Part shown: piece by piece, positions 1-6,217 of the stretch
Position numbering within the stretch: position 1 is the stretch's first letter
How the letters are laid out: each line of letters starts with the position of its first letter
Source: Candidatus Bathyarchaeota archaeon
GTDB lineage: Archaea > Thermoproteota > Bathyarchaeia > 40CM-2-53-6 > RBG-13-38-9
Reading direction: 5' to 3'
Assembly (NCBI GenBank): GCA_030671315.1
Contig: DAOUZW010000046.1
Location: forward strand, 1 to 7,586
Length of the DNA: 7,586 nucleotides
Position numbers and translations under genes: made by a program
The notes under the pieces: model-generated
What the model saw: only the letters and a program-made list of their open reading frames with translations
Told to the model about the DNA's origin: nothing
The model's database searches: none

Positions 1-63
1 GAAATAAGAGTTCAAGATATTATCAAATTAAATGATGCTATAATTGCAGAACTTGTCAAATAG
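1..63 (+). CDS. C-terminal end of an unidentified protein (5' end outside window)
   Basis: Frame 1 is open from the first base and ends in TAG at 61-63, giving 20 residues that begin EIRVQDII and end AELVK. The alternation of hydrophobic and charged residues looks like an amphipathic helix at the end of a real protein. This is inference: 20 open codons also occur by chance in AT-rich DNA. No family can be recognised from so short a tail. The gene would lie on the same strand as the tRNA, ending 57 bp before it. Confidence 0.45.
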   Translation, partial: EIRVQDIIKLNDAIIAELVK

Positions 64-80
64 ATATTAAGGGAATCTTA

Positions 81-89
81 TTCAAATAT
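81..89 (+). promoter_or_regulatory. possible TATA-like box A for the tRNA gene
   Basis: An AT-rich stretch, TTCAAATAT, lies 32-40 bases before the first base of the tRNA. That is roughly where an archaeal box A would sit if transcription starts a few bases before the mature 5' end. The match to a box A consensus is only fair, and the whole 64-120 spacer is AT-rich, so the assignment is weak. Confidence 0.25.
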
Positions 90-138
90 CTGTTCAAACT
101 AATGATAAGAAATCTTAAATGCCGGGGTGGCAGAGTGG

Positions 139-153
139 CAAAACATTATTTGG
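139..153 (+). other. insert in the tRNA-Ser D-loop, possible second intron
   Basis: The D-stem GCA/TGC encloses 26 bases, whereas a tRNA-Ser D-loop normally has about 10-11. Removing 15 bases (139-153, or equivalently 136-150 because TGG is repeated at both ends) restores GAGTGGGTCAA. Removing 16 (139-154) restores GAGTGGTCAA. The insert can fold by pairing AAA 140-142 with TTT 149-151, and TGGC 136-139 can pair with GTCA 154-157. The bulges of this fold lie on the wrong side of the central helix for a standard bulge-helix-bulge splice site. It could therefore be an intron with a degenerate motif or a retained D-loop expansion. Exact ends are uncertain. Confidence 0.55.
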
Positions 154-173
154 GTCAATGCGCCGGACTCGAG

Positions 174-188
174 AACTGCCGTCGCTAT
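174..188 (+). other. 15-nt tRNA intron at position 37/38
   Basis: Twenty-two bases separate the two halves of the anticodon stem where seven are expected. The extra 15 fall after G37 (base 173), the commonest archaeal intron site. In the bulge-helix-bulge geometry there is a 3-nt bulge AGA (172-174), a 4-position central helix (168-171 with 183-186), and a second 3-nt bulge ATA (187-189) directly against the anticodon stem. Cleavage after the second base of each bulge gives 173/174 and 188/189, exactly the cuts that leave the loop CTCGAGA. Only two of the four central pairs are Watson-Crick (C170-G184, G171-C183); the other two are C/U mismatches. The inner helix is A175-U182 and C176-G181. 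The spacing argues for an intron, while the weak helix implies a relaxed motif and a splicing endonuclease of broad specificity. Confidence 0.75.
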
Positions 189-253
189 ATCCGGTTCTCC
201 GTAAGGAGATCGTGGGTTCAAATCCCACCCCCGGCGCCTTTTATGAATTAATT

Positions 254-1576
254 TTACATCAAAGATTTTGTCAAATTAACATTCTTTATGAGAACATGAG
301 GAGTTAGTGTTGGTGTCTCGACCTCCCACCACTTTACCCAATTTTGTTTGTTTGATAATGAATGGATGTTACGTAATATTCTCGGCATATTATCACTAAT
401 TCTCAATCCTTTAATAGACTGGTCTATTTTGCCTTTCCTTATTTTAAAAAGACCGTCTCTACATACTGTTGAAAAATCTCCTGCTCTATAATCTTGGAAT
501 CTAGTATACCAGTTATTAGTGATATATAGTCCGTCGTCTAGCTCAGAAAGTAAATTCTGAAAATCGTCTTGCCCTTTATTGATTATAATATTCCATGGTT
601 GGGGAACGATCCATCCTGCATTTCCTGTAGATGAACTCTTGAACTTTTTTGCTGTTGAAGAATTATGAAGATAACTCCGAAGAATGCCATCTTTGATAAT
701 TTCAGTTCTACGAGTTGGAACTCCTTCATCATCGAAAGCCCTTGAGTTTATACCATCAATGATTGTACCATCATCAATTAATGTAAGAGAACTTGAAGCC
801 ACTCGCTTTCCTAGCATCCCTTTTAGAAATGATAGGCCAGAATCTACGTTGAAAGCAGATGTTGCGCTAATTACTTCATTCATTAGATTTGCAAATACGT
901 TGGGGCCTAAAATAACATTATATTTACCGGGCTTTCCTTCAACTGGATTGTTTGCCTCTTTTGCAATTTCAGCTGCGGATTGTCCTACCTTACTAGGAAA
1001 AAAATCTCGCTCTCTCCTAGCGCATAGGTTAGCTTGTCCAGATGCTTCACTATTAGTGAATGCTCTAACTGAAATCTCCAGTGATGATCCCATATCATGT
1101 CCTGAAGCCCCAGTTGATGTTTCTATTTCAGTATTGATATTATTGAATAGAAGTGTACCTGCTACTCGTTTTGCCCCTATTGATAAGGCCCCATTAATAG
1201 CATCTTTTGTATATTCAACTAACCTAGAAGTTTGTATTGATTCAGATGTTGGATTAGATATATAATTGAAAGGTCCCTTAGGAAGGCTTTCATATTCTCT
1301 GTTTGGTTTAGTAGATTTTGCGATTTCGAGAAGGGAATGAACGGCCTTTTTAATGCTTCCTTCGGAGAGGTCTGCTATGCTTGCTATAGCTACCCTTTTT
1401 TTAAAAACTATCATGAAATTTATCGTGGACGATAACCAAGCCTTACTTACAGTAATCTCATTATTTGCAAACCTGATCATTTTTACATCTTCTGTGACGC
1501 AAGTAGCTGCGACATCTTCTGCCCCACCTTTTTTTCCTTCCTTTATAACTAATGAGGATAACTCATTTTCACTCAT
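254..1576 (-). CDS. tldE: TldE/PmbA-type subunit of the TldD/TldE metalloprotease
   Basis: This is the non-catalytic partner of TldD in a heteromeric zinc-dependent protease. In E. coli the pair matures microcin B17 and degrades the antitoxin CcdA; the archaeal substrate is unknown. The 440-residue length is normal. The protein shares the TldD fold, including the DDEG segment (FDDEGVPTRR, about 281-290), and ends with the typical TPTLTPHVLIKNV strand. Where TldD has its zinc motif, this protein has GPNVFANLMNE (about 224-234), with no HExxxH, so it is the E rather than the D subunit. The ATG at 1576 is preferred: it lies one base after the tldD stop and 9 bases after a GGAG. An in-frame TTG at 1591 would overlap that GGAG and add only five residues. 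It is translated from the tldD transcript and ends 17 bp from the convergent tRNA gene. Confidence 0.93.
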   Translation of the reverse strand: MSENELSSLVIKEGKKGGAEDVAATCVTEDVKMIRFANNEITVSKAWLSSTINFMIVFKKRVAIASIADLSEGSIKKAVHSLLEIAKSTKPNREYESLPKGPFNYISNPTSESIQTSRLVEYTKDAINGALSIGAKRVAGTLLFNNINTEIETSTGASGHDMGSSLEISVRAFTNSEASGQANLCARRERDFFPSKVGQSAAEIAKEANNPVEGKPGKYNVILGPNVFANLMNEVISATSAFNVDSGLSFLKGMLGKRVASSSLTLIDDGTIIDGINSRAFDDEGVPTRRTEIIKDGILRSYLHNSSTAKKFKSSSTGNAGWIVPQPWNIIINKGQDDFQNLLSELDDGLYITNNWYTRFQDYRAGDFSTVCRDGLFKIRKGKIDQSIKGLRISDNMPRILRNIHSLSNKQNWVKWWEVETPTLTPHVLIKNVNLTKSLM

Positions 1577-1577
1577 G

Positions 1578-3002
1578 CTAAGCTTCTCCAATCTTTACAT
1601 TCCTGAGTCTAATATCTGGACCACCAGTCCAAACAGGTACACCTTGCTGAGGATCGCCCTTACCACATGTCGCGGCGTTAAATGAGATATCTTTTCCAAC
1701 AGCATCAATACTCTTGAATAATGAAGGAGTAGTCATCTCGATTACTGGATTTCTAATTAGATATTTAGTTTCACCATTCTTAATGAAGTAAGCTTCAAGC
1801 CCGACATATCGTTGATTGTATCTTCGATCGTCAATATTCCATTCCATAAAGCTCTTTATGTATACACCCTTTGAGATAGTCTTGAAAAGTTCTTGTTGAT
1901 TATAATCTCCTTTATCCATGTAAGTATTAGACATCCTGATTATTGGTTCTCGGTCGTAAGATATTGTGCGTGCTGCTCCATTGCTCTGGATACCAAGTTC
2001 TGTAGCTGTTTCTCTATTATGAAGAAATTCGTTTATGATGCCTTCCTTTATTAGTTCACGACGTGAAGCTTGAACACCTTCGTCATCGTAAAGATAATAT
2101 CCATATGAAGATGGAATTGTTGGATCATCAATTATGTTAACTTTCTTACTACCAATCCTCTTTCCTAACATTTTCATATTAACAAATGATTCTCCCGCTG
2201 CTGCTGCCTCTCTTCCAAGTATACGGTCAGCCTCGAATGGATGACCACAGGATTCATGACATACTATTCCAGTAACTTCACTTCCAAGGATCACATCTGT
2301 CTTATCTCTTGGCGGTCTCTTTGCTTTAGTAAGTATAGAAGCAAGAACATTAATTTCTTGTGAAACAAATTCTGTAAGATCCCAAGATAGAATTGCCTCC
2401 CATCCACTACTTTCAGCTTTTTTATTAAATCGTTGGGCTGTACCTTTGCTTGGTTTGTATGCAGTCATGAAATACAAGAAAGAAACTCTGGGAACTTTTG
2501 ATGTAATATATGTTCCTTCACTATTCAGGAATGTTTGTTCTCTTAGATTTTCATTTATTGATAATATTCTCGATGGAAATTTTACATCGCTTTTTTTTCT
2601 GAATAATTTATCAATATTTTGAAGAAGTTCAATTTTCTTTTCTACATCTATTGAACCAAATTTATGTTTTTGTTTTACTTCCCAATTTGCTTTATTAATC
2701 TTTAAATTAGAAAGTCTAATGGGTTTTTTCATGCTGGTTGCAGCGACACGAGCCATAGAAGCTGCTGATAAAATTGTATCTTTGATACCTTCCTGTGTTA
2801 GATTATTTGTTGAAGCAAAACCAAGTGAGCCATTAATGATTAATCTTATACCTATACCTACTTCTCTAAGAAATCCTGAAAATTGAGGTGTCCCATTTTT
2901 CATGACAGTTGAATTGGCCAAGTCCTTTTGTACTCTAGCCTCAGCATATGTTGAGCCTAGACTCATAGAATAATTTACTGCAGACCGAGCTAAATCTTCC
3001 AA
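1578..3002 (-). CDS. tldD: TldD-type zinc metalloprotease, catalytic subunit
   Basis: This is the catalytic half of the TldD/TldE protease, a cytosolic enzyme thought to cleave unfolded peptides drawn into a central cavity; its target here is unknown. At 474 residues it has the family's usual length. The zinc/catalytic motif HExxxH is seen as HESCGH (residues 249-254), followed by FEAD. The third metal ligand is expected to be the cysteine in AATCGKGDPQQG (C446). Other family blocks are YYLYDDEGVQASRREL (about 303-317) and the GAARTISYDREP stretch (about 342-353). No signal peptide or membrane segment is seen. The start is TTG. No ATG lies upstream in frame, and the first in-frame ATG (residue 13) would remove part of the conserved N-terminal helix, so TTG is chosen. 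No Shine-Dalgarno site precedes it, which suggests a leaderless or short-leader mRNA. It is the first gene of a two-gene operon with tldE. Confidence 0.95.
   Translation of the reverse strand: MEDLARSAVNYSMSLGSTYAEARVQKDLANSTVMKNGTPQFSGFLREVGIGIRLIINGSLGFASTNNLTQEGIKDTILSAASMARVAATSMKKPIRLSNLKINKANWEVKQKHKFGSIDVEKKIELLQNIDKLFRKKSDVKFPSRILSINENLREQTFLNSEGTYITSKVPRVSFLYFMTAYKPSKGTAQRFNKKAESSGWEAILSWDLTEFVSQEINVLASILTKAKRPPRDKTDVILGSEVTGIVCHESCGHPFEADRILGREAAAAGESFVNMKMLGKRIGSKKVNIIDDPTIPSSYGYYLYDDEGVQASRRELIKEGIINEFLHNRETATELGIQSNGAARTISYDREPIIRMSNTYMDKGDYNQQELFKTISKGVYIKSFMEWNIDDRRYNQRYVGLEAYFIKNGETKYLIRNPVIEMTTPSLFKSIDAVGKDISFNAATCGKGDPQQGVPVWTGGPDIRLRNVKIGEA
1586..1589 (-). promoter_or_regulatory. 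Shine-Dalgarno site for tldE inside the tldD 3' end
   Basis: On the minus strand GGAG sits 9 bases before the tldE ATG, inside the last codons of tldD (encoding IGEA). It decides between the ATG at 1576 and the in-frame TTG at 1591, which overlaps the site and could not use it. Confidence 0.55.
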
Positions 3003-3034
3003 TTTGAGACTCTTAAGAGAAAGAACGAAACAAG

Positions 3035-3042
3035 GATTTAAA
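3035..3042 (-). promoter_or_regulatory. candidate box A (TATA) of the tldD-tldE operon
   Basis: On the minus strand GTTTAAAT lies 33-40 bases before the tldD TTG. With the usual spacing of about 25 bases from box A to the start site, transcription would begin within roughly 10 bases of the TTG. This agrees with the absence of a Shine-Dalgarno site. Other AT-rich stretches nearby (around 3046-3054) could serve instead. Confidence 0.35.
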
Positions 3043-3074
3043 CAGATATTTATCAGAAATTGGTCAAAATCGCT

Positions 3075-3090
3075 TAATATACGTATATTA
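3075..3090. repeat. perfect 16-bp palindrome in the tldD/polB divergent region
   Basis: TAATATACGTATATTA reads identically on both strands, with its centre between 3082 and 3083. It lies 72 bp upstream of the tldD start and about 147 bp upstream of polB. This is just beyond the likely tldD box A, a place where a dimeric regulator could bind. The sequence is AT-only except for the central CG, so chance formation is more likely than for a mixed sequence. A second, looser inverted repeat, TTAGTTA (3088-3094) with TAACTAA (3113-3119), overlaps its right edge. The rest of the 3003-3237 spacer shows no gene or RNA I can support. Confidence 0.6.
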
Positions 3091-3202
3091 GTTAATTTAT
3101 TATGAGGTTATGTAACTAAATTTAGCATTTTTGATATATTATTTGAATGAAAATAGATTTTAATTATCCCCAAATGTCCATTGTAAGAATTGAATCAATA
3201 TT

Positions 3203-3210
3203 GTATAACT
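3203..3210 (+). promoter_or_regulatory. candidate box A (TATA) for polB
   Basis: GTATAACT lies 28-35 bases before the polB TTG. At that spacing transcription would begin almost at the TTG, giving a leaderless mRNA, which fits the lack of a clear Shine-Dalgarno site. If the upstream ATG at 3215 were the real start, this box would be too close and an earlier AT-rich stretch would be needed. Confidence 0.28.
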
Positions 3211-3237
3211 AATTATGACTGAAAAGAAGAGATTGTT

Positions 3238-4764
3238 TTGATACATTCCCTCAGAGAAGCCGTAAAAGAAATAATGCTTGCAGGATATCAACTTGAAGCT
3301 GAAGCTTTCGAGCTTCTTAAAGTATTACAACGTGAAGAATACTTCAAATCAGTTATTGTAGAAATTATAAACCAGGCGAGAAAAAAAGATCTAAAATTGC
3401 TAATTATAACTCGTGATATGATTGAGACAACACTTGAGAAAGTAACTCAAGAAAAAGAAACTACTGAAATAAAAATACAACAAAGATCAGTCATACCTTT
3501 TGCTAGGGATATACCAACAGAAATCGAGATCTTGCAAGATGGTAGTGAAGATACAGATTCTTGTGGGAAGATTGATGACTTCAACAATTATTTTAAAGAT
3601 AGATTTCAAAAACTTTCGAAAATTCTACGTGAAAGATTAGACTTCAATAGTGCAAAGGAAATAAGCTATGCTCTTGAAAGAAAATATGGTGAAAAAGTAA
3701 AGATAATAGCTATGGTTACGAGACGGCGTGAACGTGCAGAACATCTGTTTTTAGATATTGAGGATTTTGAAAATACAGCGACTTTAATGGTAATTCGAGA
3801 AAAGAATAAAGAATTATTTGAAATGGCGAGAAAAATTCTTCCAGATCAAGTAATTGGGATCGAAGCGATTCATGGTAAAGGGGATCTCTTAATAGCACAA
3901 CAGATAGTATTACCTGATGTTCCTGAAAGAAAACAAAAAAAAGCCAAGGAACCTATTAACGCAGTATTACTCTCAGATATTCACATTGGAAGCTCAACTT
4001 TTTGTATAGATGCTTTTGAGAAATTAATTTTGTGGCTGAATGGTAAGGTTGGAAATAAAAAACAAATAGAGGCTGCTTCTAGAACTAAATATGTTTTGAT
4101 AGCAGGAGATCTTGTTGATGGTGTGGGAGTGTTTCCACGTCAAGAGAGAGAACTGTCTATTCCTGACATTTATCAACAATACAAATTATTATCACAGTAT
4201 ATTGAACAGATACCCGATTACATGGAAGTAGTTATTATTCCTGGAAATCATGATGCTGTGAGACAAGCTCTTCCACAACCGATAATACCAAAGGATTTCG
4301 CAGAGCCAATTTATGAAGCCCGAAATGTTAGAACTCTAGGAAATCCATCTGAAATCAGTATACATGGAATACATGTTCTAATGTATCATGGTAGAAGTTT
4401 GGATGATATTATCGCAAGAGTTCCAAATCTAAGTATGAAGACTCCAGATAAGGCCATGGAGTACCTGCTTAAATCGAGACATTTAGCTCCTGAATATGGA
4501 GCTAGAACATCGTTAGCACCTGAAAGAAAGGATAGACTTGTGATTACAACTGTACCAGATGTTTTCCAAGCTGGTCATATTCATGTTGCACAAAATTCTG
4601 TTTATAAAAATACTGTCATAGTAAATTGTGGGGCATGGCAAAGTCAGACTGAATTTCAGAAGAGAATGGGTTTAGAACCAACACCAGGAATTATGCCGAT
4701 TCTTAATCTTCAAACAATGGAAGTTAATATGATGAATTTCATGTATAATGAAGCACTATCTTGA
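3238..4764 (+). CDS. polB: DNA polymerase D (Pol II) small subunit DP1, 3'-5' exonuclease
   Basis: DP1 is the proofreading and accessory subunit of the archaeal replicative polymerase PolD; it pairs with the large subunit DP2, not present here. In 508 residues there is a helical N-terminal domain (about 1-65), a charged, poorly ordered linker (about 66-115), an OB-fold region (about 150-230), and a C-terminal calcineurin-like phosphoesterase domain. All metal-binding motifs of the last domain are visible: LLSDIHIGS (D247, H249), GDLVDG (D291), PGNHD (335-339), YHGRS (H384) and GHIHV (446-450). The nuclease should therefore be active. The start is TTG at 3238, the only usual start codon after the in-frame TGA at 3220-3222 that keeps the first helix; the next is ATG at residue 13. 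An out-of-frame ATG at 3215 raises a start question treated in the findings. Its 3' end overlaps cdc6 by 9 bp. Confidence 0.95.
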   Translation: MIHSLREAVKEIMLAGYQLEAEAFELLKVLQREEYFKSVIVEIINQARKKDLKLLIITRDMIETTLEKVTQEKETTEIKIQQRSVIPFARDIPTEIEILQDGSEDTDSCGKIDDFNNYFKDRFQKLSKILRERLDFNSAKEISYALERKYGEKVKIIAMVTRRRERAEHLFLDIEDFENTATLMVIREKNKELFEMARKILPDQVIGIEAIHGKGDLLIAQQIVLPDVPERKQKKAKEPINAVLLSDIHIGSSTFCIDAFEKLILWLNGKVGNKKQIEAASRTKYVLIAGDLVDGVGVFPRQERELSIPDIYQQYKLLSQYIEQIPDYMEVVIIPGNHDAVRQALPQPIIPKDFAEPIYEARNVRTLGNPSEISIHGIHVLMYHGRSLDDIIARVPNLSMKTPDKAMEYLLKSRHLAPEYGARTSLAPERKDRLVITTVPDVFQAGHIHVAQNSVYKNTVIVNCGAWQSQTEFQKRMGLEPTPGIMPILNLQTMEVNMMNFMYNEALS

Positions 4765-6045
4765 CAAGTTAGCTCTTCTGATTGAATGTGGTACATAATG
4801 AAATAATGGTTTGAGTAAACCATCTTCTGACAGTGCATCAAGGATAGCTTGTTGTGGGAATCCTAGGTGAACTTTCTTAGTTCTTCCATATCTACCAAAA
4901 TTCACAAGTCTTGCGTTTAGTATTCCCATCATGTCAAGTTCGCTTATTAGTCCACTGACTCTTCTTTGTGTTAGTGAATCAACTTTGATTTCTTTACTTA
5001 GTTCTTGATAGATGGCGTATATATCTCCAGTTACTGCTTCATTTTTGGAATGATTTGTGAAAAGAAATACGCTGATTAAAACAATTTTTAGGTGAAGTGG
5101 TAGTGATGTTAAGACCTCAGTTACTCGGTCATGTTCAACTTTGTTTTGTGCCGCTCTTATGTGTGATTCTGTGACTTCTGTGTCACCATTTCTTTCTGCT
5201 AATTCTCCTGCTACTCGAATGAGGTCTAATGCACGCCTAGCATCACCATGTTCACCTGCAGCAATGGCGGCACAAAGGCGAATTGCAGACTCTTTTAGGG
5301 AGCCTTCGATAAAAGCTATACGAGTACGTGTTTGTATAATGTCGTAAAGTTCGTCTGCAAGATATGGTTTGAATATAACCTCTTCTTCCCCGAGACAACT
5401 AAGAACTCTTGCATCAAGAAAATCCTTGAAGCGTAGATCGTTTGACACTCCTACTATGGCTACCCATCCCCCACGTAAACTCTCGTTTATTCTGGTCAGT
5501 TCATATAGTAGATTGTTTTCTTGACGGTTTTTAACAAGCGTATCAATTTCATCGAGTACGATGAGAGGACAAAATTTTCTTTTTCTGATTCCATTTCTAA
5601 ATCTGTCAAAAAGTTCTCCTACAGCCAATCCTGTGAATGGAACTTGAATATCAAGAGAGCGACAAATTTCTGCCAATACTCTATAGTTTGTACCAGAAAG
5701 CCTACAATTGATGTATGATGGTCTAATCTTGGCTCCTAACTCATTTGCTTTCTTTTCTAAACTATCAAGTACATGACGTGTAACTGCGGTTTTTCCAGTG
5801 CCTGGTTTTCCATATATGATTACATTTGATATCTTTGATAGGTGTAAAGATGGGGCTAACATTCTTGCCAGACGATCAATCTCAATCCTTCGATGAGGCA
5901 GCTCCTTTGGAATGTAATCATGTCTGAGGACTTCTCGATTAGAGAGGATTCTACCTCCCTGTAAGAACTTCTCAAATATACCTTCAAGAGCCTCCGAACT
6001 AGGCAAACCTTTACACCAATACTTACTCGTCGGATTTTTGTACAT
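4756..6045 (-). CDS. cdc6: Orc1/Cdc6 replication initiator, AAA+ ATPase
   Basis: This protein recognises replication origins and helps load the MCM helicase. Its 429 residues fit the family. Visible motifs are Walker A GKPGTGKT (79-86), Walker B LIVLDEID (161-168), sensor 1 around VGVSND (198-203), the arginine-finger segment LDARVLSCL (R213), and sensor 2 in GDARRALD (267-274). A C-terminal winged-helix domain follows (about 310-420), used in DNA binding. All ATPase residues look intact. The ATG at 6045 gives a normal N-terminus, including the conserved YIPKELPHR stretch just before the AAA+ domain (44-52). No clear Shine-Dalgarno site precedes it. It converges on polB, sharing the last 9 bp, and is divergent from ppdK. 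Archaea often carry several Orc1/Cdc6 paralogues, and which one this is cannot be told from the window. Confidence 0.96.
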   Translation of the reverse strand: MYKNPTSKYWCKGLPSSEALEGIFEKFLQGGRILSNREVLRHDYIPKELPHRRIEIDRLARMLAPSLHLSKISNVIIYGKPGTGKTAVTRHVLDSLEKKANELGAKIRPSYINCRLSGTNYRVLAEICRSLDIQVPFTGLAVGELFDRFRNGIRKRKFCPLIVLDEIDTLVKNRQENNLLYELTRINESLRGGWVAIVGVSNDLRFKDFLDARVLSCLGEEEVIFKPYLADELYDIIQTRTRIAFIEGSLKESAIRLCAAIAAGEHGDARRALDLIRVAGELAERNGDTEVTESHIRAAQNKVEHDRVTEVLTSLPLHLKIVLISVFLFTNHSKNEAVTGDIYAIYQELSKEIKVDSLTQRRVSGLISELDMMGILNARLVNFGRYGRTKKVHLGFPQQAILDALSEDGLLKPLFHYVPHSIRRANLSR

Positions 6046-6051
6046 CTTGCC

Positions 6052-6072
6052 CAGAAATATTAAGAATTTCTG
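6052..6072. repeat. 7-bp inverted repeat just upstream of cdc6
   Basis: CAGAAAT (6052-6058) and ATTTCTG (6066-6072) are perfect inverted copies separated by 7 bp. The repeat begins 6 bp before the cdc6 start codon, where a bound protein would block initiation of transcription or translation. This suggests an operator, possibly autoregulatory. It could also form a weak hairpin in the 5' leader if transcription starts upstream. Function is inferred only from position. Confidence 0.5.
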
Positions 6073-6173
6073 TACATCAAAGGCAATAGGAAACAGTGTA
6101 AAACTAGATGTCCTCTGATGAACAGAAAAAAAGGCCTTCTATTGGAGAACTGATTAAATATTAGCGTAAACCC

Positions 6174-6182
6174 GCTATAAGA
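6174..6182 (+). promoter_or_regulatory. candidate box A (TATA) for ppdK
   Basis: GCTATAAGA lies 43-51 bases before the ppdK ATG. With typical archaeal spacing the mRNA would start near 6200-6205, leaving a leader of about 20 bases that includes the Shine-Dalgarno site at 6213-6217. The alternative is the AT-rich stretch at 6153-6162, which would give a longer leader. Confidence 0.35.
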
Positions 6183-6212
6183 CAATTCATTTCGGATCAT
6201 ACAAGATAACAT

Positions 6213-6217
6213 AGGTG
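6213..6217 (+). promoter_or_regulatory. Shine-Dalgarno site for ppdK
   Basis: AGGTG, complementary to the archaeal 16S rRNA 3' end, lies 7 bases before the ATG at 6225. It is the clearest site in front of a first gene in this window; tldD, polB and cdc6 have none. It fixes the ppdK start. Confidence 0.6.

Larger units (their letters stand above)
121..236 (+). tRNA. tRNA-Ser(CGA), interrupted by two short inserts
   Basis: This gene decodes the serine codon UCG. The 7-bp acceptor stem pairs GCCGGGG (121-127) with CCCCGGC (229-235). The D-stem is GCA/TGC (130-132/159-161), and the anticodon stem is CCGGA/TCCGG (163-167/190-194). The long variable arm is TCTCC/GGAGA with a GTAA loop (196-209), and the T-arm is GTGGG-TTCAAAT-CCCAC (212-228). 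The loop reads CT-CGA-G followed by A189 once the insert is removed, so the anticodon is CGA. The long variable arm and discriminator G236 support serine over leucine, which in archaea usually has A there. The final CCA is not encoded: CC at 237-238 is followed by T. At 116 bases the gene is about 30 longer than expected, through inserts near 139-153 and 174-188. A separate tldE transcript converges on it, ending 18 bp downstream. Confidence 0.92.

Noticed and set aside
133..161. Strict bulge-helix-bulge motif for the D-loop insert
   Set aside because: With the D-stem as outer helix, the required central pairing of 133-136 with 152-155 gives only two G-U pairs and two mismatches; the better fold has bulges on the wrong side.
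121..236. Reading the tRNA as tRNA-Leu
   Set aside because: Leucine tRNA also has a long variable arm, but the loop that remains after removing the 37/38 insert gives CGA, and the discriminator is G; both indicate serine.
237..253. Terminator between the tRNA and tldE
   Set aside because: Only a run of four T follows the tRNA and no hairpin or longer T-tract serves either strand, so it is too weak to annotate.
119..307. 62-codon open frame on + across the tRNA
   Set aside because: It runs straight through the tRNA-Ser gene and into the tldE 3' end; the tRNA structure explains the sequence and the peptide has no protein character.
684..1685. Two + strand open frames (684-1265 and 1353-1685)
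   Set aside because: Both are antisense to tldE/tldD, whose family motifs are clear; they are shadows of coding on the other strand.
3716..3898. 60-codon minus-strand frame inside polB
   Set aside because: Antisense shadow of the OB-fold region of DP1, with no start signal or recognisable motif.
5141..5718. Two + strand open frames opposite cdc6
   Set aside because: Antisense to the AAA+ and winged-helix coding of cdc6, with no ribosome site and unnatural composition.
6131..6138. 8-bp palindrome AAGGCCTT upstream of ppdK
   Set aside because: Too short to stand out from chance, and not placed against a promoter element.
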